A stretch of DNA of 64,000 nt, from NCBI RefSeq assembly GCF_029433335.1, contig NZ_JAQTHX010000001.1:1674001-1738000 (forward strand), written 5' to 3'. This document shows, in pieces, positions 35,053 through 44,375 of this stretch. This DNA is from Bifidobacterium sp. ESL0745 (GTDB taxonomy: Bacteria; Actinomycetota; Actinomycetes; Actinomycetales; Bifidobacteriaceae). The notes under the pieces are model-generated. The model saw only the letters and a list, made by a program, of their open reading frames with translations, was not told the DNA's origin and did not search any database. The translations under genes were made by a program, and so were the position numbers. Numbering within the stretch: position 1 is the stretch's first letter; each line of letters starts with the position of its first letter.

Positions 35053-37032
35053 TCACTTGCGCAGCTTGCGTCGGGCCATGACGAGCGCCGCGACGATCAT
35101 GGCGAGCACCACGATCACAAGCAGCATCAGCAGAATGCCGACGCCACCGGTGAGAGGCAGCTGGGAAATCGAGTTGATGTTGTTGACCACAACAGCCTTG
35201 CCGGCTGCCATATCAACGTCACCCAGCGCCGCAGGGGTGGAACCGGAAGCGACGGTGTTCGTGGCGCCGATCAGGCCGTAGACGGCATCAGCCGTGTTCG
35301 CGAACTGAGACTTGGAAAGATCGGTGCTCTTGCCGCCGACCTGCACGTCCGTGGAAGGCAAAAACGTGGAGGAATAGCTGCTGGGAGCAACGGTCTCCTT
35401 GAGCGTGTAGATGCCATCGGCGAGACCGTCGATCTGCAGTTGACCATTGGAACTTGGGCTATCGGCGGGTGCCGGCGTGACGGCGGTGCCAGAGAAGACC
35501 ACAAGATCAGCAGTCGCTCCGGTTTCGTTCTGATCGGCAGCCTTCTTGTACGCGCCATTGGCGGTCTTCAGGAACTTGATCGGAGTGGAGTCACCCTTCT
35601 TGGTCAGCTGGAAAGTAGCGCCGGCCAAGCCAGTGCCGTCGGCCTTCTTCACCTTCATGACATCGAAATGACGGAAGTAGGAATTGACGCCGCTTGGGCT
35701 ATTGGTGCCATCTTGGCTGGCATCATTGGTGACGCCACCGTTGGTGCAGGGACTCGGAGAAGAGGGAGTCGGCACGCAGTTGACGACGTTGCCGTTATTG
35801 TCCGTTTGCGCGTTATCGGTGCTGGACTGGTGGTTGGTGTCGTTGGAATACGCGACGGTCACACCGTTCTTCAGAGGCTGGCCACTGAGCGCATGGTCGT
35901 TGATCTTCATCGCATAGGTGATGACGATATCCTTGCCATAGGTCTGGTTGCGGATGGAAGGCGACAGATCAAAGACCATATACGTTGTGTTGCCGGCAGC
36001 ATCTTCACTATGGTTGAAGGTGTAATTATTCGATGCAGTCAGTGTAGTGCCATCAACCTTTACCACAGGCGTGACGCTGGAATCAAAGGTGAGGCCGACA
36101 CCCGGATGATCGGTCATCGCAAACAGATAGTGGTCATATCCGGTGGTCAACGGAACCGTACTGGTCAGTTTGTAATGCAATCTGCCACCGATCGAATTGT
36201 CCGAATTATCCTGCGATGAGTCAAGTTGTTTTTTCACCGAGGGTACATCGTTCTTCATGTCCACCTTGCCCAGGGTGATGGCCCCGAGCTGGGTGTAGTC
36301 ATTGCTGTTGTAGGTGATGCCAGTGCTCACAAGCATCGGGATAGCGTTCTTGAGAGCCGTGCTTCCCGTGGTAAGCACTTGCGTTGTCGTATCGACGACG
36401 ACGTAGATGCCAGGAGAGCTCACCGGAATGCTCGCGGAGTACGTGGTACCGCCGACCAAAGCCGCCGTGATCTGATTGCCTGACTGGGCAGCCACCAAAT
36501 CACTGAACTTCTGGTTCGAGCCATTCTGAGCGTTGCTCTTCATCAGATCGGTGACGAAGTCACGCAGCTTGCCGCTCCAAGCCGCATTTGCGCTGTTCGA
36601 CGTGGTATCTTGCGAGCCTGTGGCGGCATAGCCAAGCCATTTCGAAGCGACCTCACCGACCGGGTTGCCGTCATAGCCGGTGTCCGGTGCGGTGCTGCCT
36701 TTCGCGGTTGCAAGAGCATCTGTTGCGGCGGCCTTGGCTGTTGCCGTGGTGCCTACGGAAACCGAGGTCAACGTACCAGGAGTTCCGGTGCTGGAGTTAG
36801 GGGTGGTGTCGTCATACTGGGCGGTGAGATAGTCACCGATTTTCACAGCCACGAACTTGTGGCCCTGCATATTGCCCGCGGTGCCGTTGATGACGATATT
36901 GGGCGCCGTGGCACCGGACATCGGCATGGTCTGCGTCGCCGCATTGGCGACGCCGCCTAACGGCGAGAATGCCAGCAATGTCGCCGCCGCAATCGCGCCT
37001 GCTGCCAGCGCGCGAAGCTTTTTGCTACTCAT
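35053..37032 (-). CDS. Sortase-anchored major pilin (FimA-like)
   Basis: A secreted structural pilin of 659 residues. It has a Sec signal peptide (residues 1 to about 31, ending ANA), an N-terminal pilin domain, Ig-like domains that should form internal isopeptide bonds, and the E-box YTLKETVAPSSY. The C-terminal sorting signal is LPLTGGVG, a hydrophobic helix and RRKLRK. The ATG at 37032 is preferred. A TTG at 37062 is the upstream alternative. The matching class C sortase lies downstream. The expected tip or minor pilin gene is missing, and only a short fragment-like frame is found upstream. Confidence 0.92.
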   Translation of the reverse strand: MSSKKLRALAAGAIAAATLLAFSPLGGVANAATQTMPMSGATAPNIVINGTAGNMQGHKFVAVKIGDYLTAQYDDTTPNSSTGTPGTLTSVSVGTTATAKAAATDALATAKGSTAPDTGYDGNPVGEVASKWLGYAATGSQDTTSNSANAAWSGKLRDFVTDLMKSNAQNGSNQKFSDLVAAQSGNQITAALVGGTTYSASIPVSSPGIYVVVDTTTQVLTTGSTALKNAIPMLVSTGITYNSNDYTQLGAITLGKVDMKNDVPSVKKQLDSSQDNSDNSIGGRLHYKLTSTVPLTTGYDHYLFAMTDHPGVGLTFDSSVTPVVKVDGTTLTASNNYTFNHSEDAAGNTTYMVFDLSPSIRNQTYGKDIVITYAMKINDHALSGQPLKNGVTVAYSNDTNHQSSTDNAQTDNNGNVVNCVPTPSSPSPCTNGGVTNDASQDGTNSPSGVNSYFRHFDVMKVKKADGTGLAGATFQLTKKGDSTPIKFLKTANGAYKKAADQNETGATADLVVFSGTAVTPAPADSPSSNGQLQIDGLADGIYTLKETVAPSSYSSTFLPSTDVQVGGKSTDLSKSQFANTADAVYGLIGATNTVASGSTPAALGDVDMAAGKAVVVNNINSISQLPLTGGVGILLMLLVIVVLAMIVAALVMARRKLRK

Positions 37033-37199
37033 AATTGGGTTAGCCCTTTCTTTCTTGTTCAATCCCCTGTTACAAGATTGAGATATTGTTTGTTTTGGTC
37101 AATGAAGTTATCAAATCCCTATGGTGCTGTAGCTCTTCGGGCTAGGTCTGCAACGCGGTACCACATGCATCGCCTCTTTGGAACCTCGACAGGGACGTA

Positions 37200-37541
37200 T
37201 CATTCCGCATGCGCCCCCTTATGTATCAAGCTGGAACGAACGTACCGGAAAGCGAAGTACCCGCCGGTCTCTTCCGTCTGCCAAGCGTGATAACGCACAT
37301 GATCCTGAAGCAGCGGGTTAATCTGCGTATTGTCGTCCATGCTCCAAGTTCCGTCCGACTGTACCATGGCGGTCCCCACACGCACATCTCGGGTCGAGGT
37401 GTTGTCCGGATCGCTTGCATTGATTGGGAAGCTGGGATCGCTCGTGGTCGGTGTGGCGGTAATCGGCCACGTAACCAGTTTGAAGTAACCGTCGAGTTCA
37501 GGCTGGGCGGGCGTCGAAACCAGGACAATCATCACTACCAC
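37200..37541 (-). pseudogene. Short frame upstream of the pilin gene, possible remnant
   Basis: A 113-residue frame in the place where pilus loci usually carry the tip or minor pilin gene. It contains WPITATPTTSDPSFPINAS and SDGTWSMDDNTQINPLLQ, which look like pieces of a beta-rich surface domain. It has no complete signal peptide and no LPXTG. It could be the remnant of a larger pilus protein or a chance frame. AT-rich DNA begins immediately upstream. Confidence 0.35.
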
Positions 37542-38500
37542 CGCTCACACACACAACGGCTTTTTTATTCAGCCCGACGCGTTTCAAAAAATCACTTTAC
37601 TTCATTAAACCACTTACAACCTTTTAGACAAAGGCTTATAAGAGGCATAATGATTATCGTTTGACGCAATAACCTGAAATTTTGTATAAATTTCGATTAC
37701 ACACGTTGTATTCAGTCTCCTGTTTTTTATGTACATGGGAAAAATTGCTAAAACCTAATGATGAAATGAATAACAGTTATATACTTTGACCAAAAAAATG
37801 AATTTTTAACATCATTTTGATATAATAAATTTCGACAAAAGATATCACTAAAATAGAAAAATGTTTATAAGACAAGCTATTAAATTAATTCTATCAAACG
37901 ATATACAATCAAGCTAACAAACAATCACAAATGCTAAGTTTTTAACCATCAGAAAATATTACATTGTACTTTTCGTGAAAACATTCACATTATATTCACA
38001 TACAATATTAATTATCGATTCCGACTATTCGACAAAGCCGGCGAAAAATCCCGGCTCCCTGCTTCCTCTTATCGAAAGCTTGCTCACACAACAACAGCAG
38101 CCTCAACTAGCCTGTATTGCCCCTGCCGGCAAGAGACGAATCCCGCCCCACCGATCGGCTTCGTATCACCTCACTTCCATACCGTTGCGTATATCGTCTG
38201 TATCAATTTTTATTCGCGGTTAACAACCCTCCCAGATTGCCTATAAACGCAGGTCGCTTCCCTCCCCAAATTTGTGCAGATTCATGGAAAACTCAGACAA
38301 TGCCAAGCTTTTCCCACACCGCGGCTGATACAGTGGTCAAAGTCGGGAATCTTACAAGCCAAAGGCAAATGACGTCCCACACAGATGCCGAGCCAACGCC
38401 CTATGACGCTTACTGAGTTTCCCAAAAGCGCGATTCGCGCAACACCTTGAAGAATTTAGGATCAAGGCGATACCAAAACACCATCAATAGACGGGACATC
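37542..38500. other. AT-rich intergenic region upstream of the DedA gene
   Basis: No gene is supported. Bases 37650-38010 are strikingly AT-rich compared with flanking genes, with many short A/T runs. The last 300 bp return to normal composition and should hold the DedA promoter. The abrupt change next to a truncated-looking pilus frame suggests a site of past insertion or deletion. Confidence 0.5.
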
Positions 38501-39226
38501 ATGGGTTTCATTCACTTCCTCATTGAGCTTCTGAAAGACCCTCGAACCATCATCGCCGGTTGGATCTCGATGGGGGTGGCGCCCACACTCGGCTTCATCT
38601 TCCTCATCGTCTTCATCGAGACCGGCGTCGTCTTCTTCCCGTTCCTGCCTGGCGACTCGCTGCTTTTCGCGGCCGGCTTCTTCGCTGCGCCCGACGCCGT
38701 AACCGGCAAATCCGCGCTCCCCCTGATTGCGCTGCTACCGATTGTCTGGAGCGCGCCCATCATCGGCGACCAGTGCAACTACTTCATCGGCCGCTTCTTC
38801 GGCCGCAAGATCATCGAAAGCGGCAAGGTCAAGGCGATGACCCCCGAACGCCTCGCCAAGACGGAAGGCATGATCGACAAGTGGGGTCCGCTCGCCGTCT
38901 TCCTCGGACGCTTCTTCCCGTTTATCCGCACGTTCATGCCGTTCATCTCCGGGCTTTCGGGCATGCGCTGGTCCCGTTTCACCCCGTTCTCGGCGCTGGG
39001 TGGGCTGACCTGGTCGACGCTGTTCACCCTGCTTGGCTACTTCTTCGGCGGTATCCCCGTGGTCCAGAACAACTTCGAGCTGGTCATCGTCGCCATTCTC
39101 GTGATTTCGTTGCTGCCGACCATCATCGGCTTGGCCAAGGCCAAGTTCGGCAAGAAGAAGAAAGACGGAGTCGACACCACGCAAAGTGCGTCCGTAACCG
39201 TCGAGGAAAGCGAAATATCCGACTGA
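38501..39226 (+). CDS. DedA-family membrane protein (VTT domain)
   Basis: An integral membrane protein of 241 residues in the DedA/VTT family, linked to lipid-carrier flipping, envelope homeostasis and resistance to membrane stress. The signature ETGVVFFPFLPGDSLLFAAG is followed by GRFFGRKI and by FLGRFFPFIRTFMPFISGLSGMRWSRF, with conserved acidic and Arg residues. The ATG at 38501 was chosen because the upstream TTG at 38447 adds only polar residues. The C-terminal tail is Lys-rich, then acidic. The gene stands alone between an AT-rich region and a degenerate repeat tract. Confidence 0.93.
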   Translation: MGFIHFLIELLKDPRTIIAGWISMGVAPTLGFIFLIVFIETGVVFFPFLPGDSLLFAAGFFAAPDAVTGKSALPLIALLPIVWSAPIIGDQCNYFIGRFFGRKIIESGKVKAMTPERLAKTEGMIDKWGPLAVFLGRFFPFIRTFMPFISGLSGMRWSRFTPFSALGGLTWSTLFTLLGYFFGGIPVVQNNFELVIVAILVISLLPTIIGLAKAKFGKKKKDGVDTTQSASVTVEESEISD

Positions 39227-39235
39227 TCGCCTGAT

Positions 39236-39480
39236 CAACTATTGGCTGATCAACTGTCGACCATCGTGGCTGTCAGCTCTCGCCGGCCATCGGCTAACGG
39301 TATCGGCTAACGACTATCTGGCCACCGAACATGGACGGCCAACTACCAACCCTCGGCTACCGGCTACCCGCTATTGGCTCACCGGCCACCGGCTACCAAC
39401 TATTGGCCACAGGCTCACCGGCCGCCGACGATGGACCACGAATGTCCAACCACCGACCATTGGGCCACCGACTCATCAAG
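39236..39480. repeat. Degenerate short tandem repeats downstream of the DedA gene
   Basis: Variants of a 10- to 14-bp theme recur, such as ACTATTGGCT, ATCGGCTAACG, ACCGGCTACC and CACCGGCCACC, in close succession. The units are too diverged for a microsatellite and lack spacers. The tract is not convincingly coding in any frame. Confidence 0.6.
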
Positions 39481-40176
39481 ATGGTCCATCAAACCAGCCA
39501 TTGCCCTATGGCGGGCTCTCACTGGTCGATAAGTCGGCATTCTTCGTCCACGAGTAAACCGACATTCCTCATTGCCACCGATAGACCCATATCCCCTCTC
39601 AGGGATTCCTTGAGCAACTATCTCGTCGATACCATACGGAGAGCATCTCCCTGACACCTTGCCCAATCCGACCCGAAACGGCGCGCGACCCTTGATCTGC
39701 CACCAAAGCCACCAAACGAACGAGTCAAACGTTCATTATATAGATGTCAAACGTTATATATTTTTGTACATTATTTATCGATTTGTTAATTACAAATGCC
39801 TAAATCCACCAAATTTAGGGACATATTTACTATAAAATAGTAATTTAGGTATCAGAATAGCCTTTATTCCTCGTGGATATACATCATAAATATTCTTCCC
39901 CAATTTTCCTTATTCTTTTGTTTTGCAAGCATTTTTACCGATTTTGTTGCAACAATCAACACTGAATAACTCTAATTTAATACACTTTTGTAAGCAAGTT
40001 CACGTTGACAATTTTTCTTTTATGATAAAACACGTCTTTTCTGAGGTTTTCAAAGTATATCGTTATATATTAAAGGTTATTTTTGATGGAGTATGGAACG
40101 TTGGATATACGTGCAAAGAAGCCATCGACAGGAGCCTGAAAGCAATAACATCTAAGGCCAACTTGAAGGAGTCAAG
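39481..40176. other. Intergenic region upstream of lutA, AT-rich in its second half
   Basis: No gene is supported. From 39720 to 40110 the DNA is very AT-rich, with runs such as TATATA, and must include the lut promoter. No clear GntR- or LacI-type operator palindrome was recognised. AAGGAG at the right end is the lutA ribosome-binding site. Confidence 0.5.
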
Positions 40177-41001
40177 ATGAAGGTAGTGATTTTCTCCACC
40201 TGCCTGGTCGACCTGATATTCCCCAATGTCGGGAAAGCCATGGTCGAAGTCCTGGAAAGGTTCGGCTGTGAAACCTACATGCCGATGCAACAGATCTGCT
40301 GCGGGCAGATCACCTATAACAGCGGGTATGTCAAGGAATCCACGGCTACGATGCACAACGAGATCGACGCCCTGATGAGCGTCGATGCCGATTACATCGT
40401 CGGTCCCGCAGGTTCCTGCGTCAATATGCTCAAGGAACTGCAATTCCACCTGCCCAAGGGTGATGACGAATACAAGGCCAAAGCGCACGCGATGGCCGGC
40501 AAGACCTACGAGTTCTCGCAATTCCTCTACCGCGTGCTCGGTGTGCTCGACGCCGGCGCGGAACTCGACGCCGTAGCCACGTACCATCGTTCCTGCCACA
40601 TGACCCGTCTGCTCGGCGAGCGCGAGAGCCCGTATATTCTCATGGACCACGTCAAGGGACTCAAGGTGCAGGAACTGCCGCATATCGAAAACTGCTGCGG
40701 TTTCGGCGGCATGTTCTCGATGAAGGTGCCTTCGGTCTCCAAGCAAATGGTCAACGAGAAGGTGGCGGACGTCGAAAGCACCGGCGCGCAGGTGCTGATC
40801 TCCTGCGATCCGGGATGCCTGATGAACATCGGAGGCCGTTTTAACCGGCTCGGCAAAAAGATCACCATCATGCATCTGGCGGAAGTACTCAACAGCAATG
40901 TCGACATGAGCCGCGTCAAGTATGTCAACGCCGACGAACGCAAGGCCATCGACTTGCAGGCCCTTCAACATTCCAACGCACATGAGGAGGCCTTGGTATG
41001 A
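40177..41001 (+). CDS. lutA: L-lactate dehydrogenase complex Fe-S subunit LutA
   Basis: A 274-residue member of the LutABC complex that oxidises L-lactate to pyruvate. It has two cysteine-rich CCG domains: CLVDLIFP with QQICCGQ in the first half, and CHMTRLL, ENCCGFGGMFS and SCDPGCLMNI in the second, which hold Fe-S or heterodisulfide-type clusters. AAGGAG precedes the ATG by 6 bp. Its stop codon overlaps the lutB start in an ATGA, so translation is coupled. First gene of the lutABC operon. Confidence 0.95.
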   Translation: MKVVIFSTCLVDLIFPNVGKAMVEVLERFGCETYMPMQQICCGQITYNSGYVKESTATMHNEIDALMSVDADYIVGPAGSCVNMLKELQFHLPKGDDEYKAKAHAMAGKTYEFSQFLYRVLGVLDAGAELDAVATYHRSCHMTRLLGERESPYILMDHVKGLKVQELPHIENCCGFGGMFSMKVPSVSKQMVNEKVADVESTGAQVLISCDPGCLMNIGGRFNRLGKKITIMHLAEVLNSNVDMSRVKYVNADERKAIDLQALQHSNAHEEALV

Positions 41002-43085
41002 GCAACACCAAAATGGACGGCACCATGTTCAAACGCACCGGCAAGAGGACCGGCACGATGCTGCAATACGGCGACCCCGATTTCGTCAAGCGCGTCGAGA
41101 CCAGCGAGAAGGACAAGTTCGCGCACCGCGCCATCTCCAACGCACAGGACGCGCAGTGGGTCAAGCGCGAAACCGCACGTGCGGAACTCGGCAACTGGGA
41201 GGGGTGGCGCGACCTCGGCGAGCAGATTCGCCAGCAGGCGATCCGTTATCTTCCCGATTATCTTGAGGAATTCGCTAACAACGTCGAAAAACGCGGCGGG
41301 CACGTCTTCTTCGCACAGACCGACGTCGAGGCGCGTGATTTCATCACCGATCTGGTCAAAAAGAAACAGGCGCACAAGATTGTCAAGCCGAAGTCCATGG
41401 TCACCTCCGAGATCGGACTGGACAAGGCACTGCTGAAGATCCCCGATGTCAAGGTCACCGAAACCGACCTGGCCGAGTTCATTCTGGAACTCGACAACTG
41501 GGACGAACCCTCCCACCTAGTCTTCCCGGCGCTGCACAAGAACCGCGATCAGGTACAGAAACTGTTCCAGAAAATCGGCTACACCGGCGACAACGACCCG
41601 CAACACGAGGCGCGTTTCTCCCGCAAGGTGCTGCGCGAGCGGTTCCTTGAGGCCGACATGTCCATCACCGGCTGCAACTTCGCCGTCGCCGACCAGGGCA
41701 TGGTCAACATCGTCACCAACGAGGGCAACGCCGACCTTTCCATGGCCATCGCGCCCACGCAGGTGGTCGTCATGGGTATGGAACGCATCGTGCCGACGCT
41801 TAAAGAGGCCGAGACGATGGACAATATGCTGGTCCGTTCCGCCGTCGGTTCCAAGCTCACCTCCTACTGCAGCTTCGTTTCCCCGAAGCTCCCCGACGAA
41901 GCCGACGGGCCTGAGGACTTTTACGTGGTCATCGTCGACAACGGGCGTTCCAACGCTTTGGGCACCGATTTCGAGCCGATTCTGCAATGCATCCGCTGCG
42001 CTTCGTGCCTGAACGTCTGCCCGATCTACCGCAACATCGGCGGCAAGGGCTACGGCTCCATCTACCCGGGGCCGATCGGCGCCGTGCTTTCGCCGTTGCT
42101 GCAAGGCGACTACGCGGACTTCCACGACCTGCCGTACGCCTGCTCGCTGTGCTCGGCCTGCACCGCGACCTGCCCCGTGAAGATTCCGCTGCACGAGCTG
42201 CTGCTCAAGCACCGCGAGGTCGAAATGAACGACAAGCACATGGGCGACCTCATCGCCGACACCGTGATGAAAGTCATCGGCTTGGGTACCGGCCATTCCT
42301 CGCTCTTCCGCACCGCATTGACCTTTGATCACGTCACGATGAATACCATCGCAAAGAAGGGACACAAGGATTCGTCCACGGGTACGCGCGTGCCGGACAC
42401 CGCACGGAACCTCGACGAAAACGGCAAACACGAGGAATGGATGCCGTTCGTCTTCGGCGGATGGACCAAGGTCCGCGATCTGCCGGAACCGCCGGCCCAT
42501 TCCAAGAACTTCCGCACCTGGTTCAACAAGCGCAAGACGGCGCAGTACAAGGCCGCAGGCAACGACATGAAATGGGACAAGGCGCAGCGCGAGATTCTCG
42601 CCAAGAACCCCAATACCCCGGAGTTCGGCTCGTTTGACAACAGCGTTTCGGCGCGCAAAGTCGGCCATGAGCAGACCACGCCGCTTTCGGACGCCACCGT
42701 GCCAGTGGCCTTGGGATCGATCGAGGAGGCCGGCACCGGCAATATACTCGCCCACACCTCGCACGAAAACGCGGTGCGGCACGGCATCGCCATCCCCGCC
42801 AACACCAAGCGACACGGCAAACCAAAAAGACGGACAAGCCGATCAAAAGCCGCGAATGCCACAGACAGCGGCAACGCGCCGGTGACACCCAACGCTTCTG
42901 CCGCCACTGCTTCCGCCTCAGGCAATCAGGTAGTGCAACAGGCCGTCGCCAGTAACTCAACCGCGGGAACCAATCCCAAAACCACACTGCCGAAGCGTAC
43001 CGCAAATGCCGCCGCGACACCGGGCAGCGCTGCCGAAACCACACCGTCGAAAAACACCGCCGCGCACAAGGGAAAGAAGGACTGA
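40998..43085 (+). CDS. lutB: L-lactate dehydrogenase complex Fe-S subunit LutB, with long C-terminal tail
   Basis: This 695-residue subunit has an N-terminal LUD domain and two 4Fe-4S binding motifs, CASCLNVCPIYR near residue 333 and CSLCSACTATCP near 382. The region to about residue 580 matches the family's usual length of 470-500 plus a modest extension. The last 110 residues are Ala/Thr/Ser/Asn/Lys-rich low complexity (ATPGSAAETTPSKNTAAHKG), not known in typical LutB proteins. It overlaps lutA and is 3 bp before lutC. Confidence 0.94.
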   Translation: MSNTKMDGTMFKRTGKRTGTMLQYGDPDFVKRVETSEKDKFAHRAISNAQDAQWVKRETARAELGNWEGWRDLGEQIRQQAIRYLPDYLEEFANNVEKRGGHVFFAQTDVEARDFITDLVKKKQAHKIVKPKSMVTSEIGLDKALLKIPDVKVTETDLAEFILELDNWDEPSHLVFPALHKNRDQVQKLFQKIGYTGDNDPQHEARFSRKVLRERFLEADMSITGCNFAVADQGMVNIVTNEGNADLSMAIAPTQVVVMGMERIVPTLKEAETMDNMLVRSAVGSKLTSYCSFVSPKLPDEADGPEDFYVVIVDNGRSNALGTDFEPILQCIRCASCLNVCPIYRNIGGKGYGSIYPGPIGAVLSPLLQGDYADFHDLPYACSLCSACTATCPVKIPLHELLLKHREVEMNDKHMGDLIADTVMKVIGLGTGHSSLFRTALTFDHVTMNTIAKKGHKDSSTGTRVPDTARNLDENGKHEEWMPFVFGGWTKVRDLPEPPAHSKNFRTWFNKRKTAQYKAAGNDMKWDKAQREILAKNPNTPEFGSFDNSVSARKVGHEQTTPLSDATVPVALGSIEEAGTGNILAHTSHENAVRHGIAIPANTKRHGKPKRRTSRSKAANATDSGNAPVTPNASAATASASGNQVVQQAVASNSTAGTNPKTTLPKRTANAAATPGSAAETTPSKNTAAHKGKKD

Positions 43086-43088
43086 GCC

Positions 43089-43979
43089 ATGACGGATCGT
43101 GAAGTATTTCTTGACTATTTGGCGCAAAAAAGCGGACGCCCGCGCCACCAACTCAAGGATCATCCGCTCGAACCTGTGAATGATCTGCCTGAGACCACGC
43201 TTTCCGGGCATGATCAGGACGAGCTGCTTAAGATCGCACGCAAGAACGCCCCGGCGGTTCATGTGGACTTCCAGACCACGACCAAGGCCGACCTGCCGAC
43301 CGCGCTGAATGCGTTCATCGCAGCCAAGGCCATCCCGCCCGCCGATTCAAGTGTTGCCGAGCAATCTACGATAGACGATCCTGCCGCCGCTTCCGATAAC
43401 CCTGCCACCTCAGCCGGCCCCACTGCGCCAGACGCGGCTTCATCCGTTGCCTCCGCTGCTACAGCCGCCTTCAACGCCGCTTCCGCCCCCACTACCTCGC
43501 CTGCCTCATCCCCTTCGGCAAAACCCTCGCTGCTATTGCCGACCGACGACGAAAACTATAAAGCGTTCGGACTGGAGCAATGGCGCGACGGGCTCGACCC
43601 GAAGCCGGCGTTTTGGGTGCCGGGAGCCGGCCGCGAGGCCAATGTCGAAGCCGCGAATCATTCGGAGGCGGCCATCGGTTTCGCGGACTTCCTGTGCGCG
43701 GAATCCTGCACCATCACCGCCCCGACCACTCCCGGCCAGGGCCGCGCGTTCCATTTCCTGCCGGTGCACTACCTGAGCATCATCCGCAAGTCCAAGATCG
43801 TGGCGCGAACCCGCCAGGCGATGGACTACTACGAACCCGCCGTGAAGTCCGGCAAGCTCAAGACCTCGAACATCAACTTCATCACCGGCACCTCATCGAC
43901 CGGCGACATCGAGATGGTCCTGGTCGTCGGCGTCCACGGCCCGCTCGACATGACCTATCTGGTCGTCGAAGACATGTAG
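43089..43979 (+). CDS. lutC: L-lactate utilisation protein LutC (LUD domain) with insert
   Basis: The third LutABC component, 296 residues with one LUD domain. The conserved core includes AAIGFADFLCAESCTIT, FLPVHYLSIIRKSKIV and the C-terminal FITGTSSTGDIEMVLVVGVHGP, which is diagnostic for LutC. Residues about 84-146 are an Ala/Ser/Pro/Thr-rich insertion absent from the 220- to 240-residue family norm. It ends the operon and is followed by two tandem palindromes. Confidence 0.92.
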   Translation: MTDREVFLDYLAQKSGRPRHQLKDHPLEPVNDLPETTLSGHDQDELLKIARKNAPAVHVDFQTTTKADLPTALNAFIAAKAIPPADSSVAEQSTIDDPAAASDNPATSAGPTAPDAASSVASAATAAFNAASAPTTSPASSPSAKPSLLLPTDDENYKAFGLEQWRDGLDPKPAFWVPGAGREANVEAANHSEAAIGFADFLCAESCTITAPTTPGQGRAFHFLPVHYLSIIRKSKIVARTRQAMDYYEPAVKSGKLKTSNINFITGTSSTGDIEMVLVVGVHGPLDMTYLVVEDM

Positions 43980-43990
43980 CCGGTCTGACC

Positions 43991-44047
43991 CTAAATACGT
44001 CATTTCCAGCAGTTCACACACATTTATGCTGGAAAAGGCGTATTTAG
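43991..44047. repeat. Long imperfect palindrome, copy 1 of 2
   Basis: Arms of 21 bp (43991-44011 and 44027-44047) match at 19 positions around a 15-nt loop. The arm core is AAATACGTCATTTCCAGCA. It may double as the lutC terminator, but there is no T-run. Confidence 0.75.
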
Positions 44048-44054
44048 AAACTTT

Positions 44055-44108
44055 AAATGCGTTGTTACCAGCATCTATACCCCACTTAGTGCTGGAAATG
44101 ACGCATTT
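44055..44108. repeat. Long imperfect palindrome, copy 2 of 2
   Basis: Arms AAATGCGTTGTTACCAGCA (44055-44073) and TGCTGGAAATGACGCATTT (44090-44108) match at 16 of 19 positions. The arm sequence is the same family as copy 1, so four related half-sites lie within 118 bp. Confidence 0.75.
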
Positions 44109-44263
44109 TGTATTCCGAATCTGACAGCAACGAAAAAGCCGGGCTCGAATAATCTCGAAATCATAGACTGAATCGGATACGGCCATGACAACCCGCCGGA
44201 TTGTGCTTGGGACTGGGTTGTACTAGAATATGTAACGTTGTCTTGAGTGAAAACTTGGGACAT

Positions 44264-44336
44264 GGGGCTGTAGCTCAGTTGGTAGAGCGCTTCGTTCGCA
44301 TCGAAGAGGTCGTGGTTTCGATTACCATCAGCTCCA
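44264..44336 (+). tRNA. tRNA-Ala (CGC)
   Basis: A complete cloverleaf: acceptor GGGGCTG pairs with CAGCTCC, the D-arm is GCTC-AGTTGGTA-GAGC, the anticodon stem is CTTCG/CGAAG around loop TTCGCAT (anticodon CGC), and the T-arm loop is TTCGATT. Discriminator base A follows, with no encoded CCA. A terminator stands just downstream. Confidence 0.95.
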
Positions 44337-44342
44337 CAAGCA

Positions 44343-44375
44343 GGGTTTTCGGCGTTTCGCCGGAAGCCCTTTTTC
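44343..44375 (+). terminator. Terminator of the tRNA-Ala gene
   Basis: GGGTTTTCGGCG folds onto the following GCCGGAAGCCC and ends in TTTTT. It overlaps the stop codon of the convergent HAD gene. Confidence 0.85.

Noticed and set aside
37650..38010. Replication origin in the AT-rich block
   Set aside because: No DnaA-box cluster was seen, and no dnaA, dnaN or gyrase genes are nearby.
39331..39654. A 107-residue frame within the degenerate repeats after the DedA gene
   Set aside because: The peptide (repeated TGYQLLATGSP-like pieces) simply translates the repeats. There is no ribosome-binding site.
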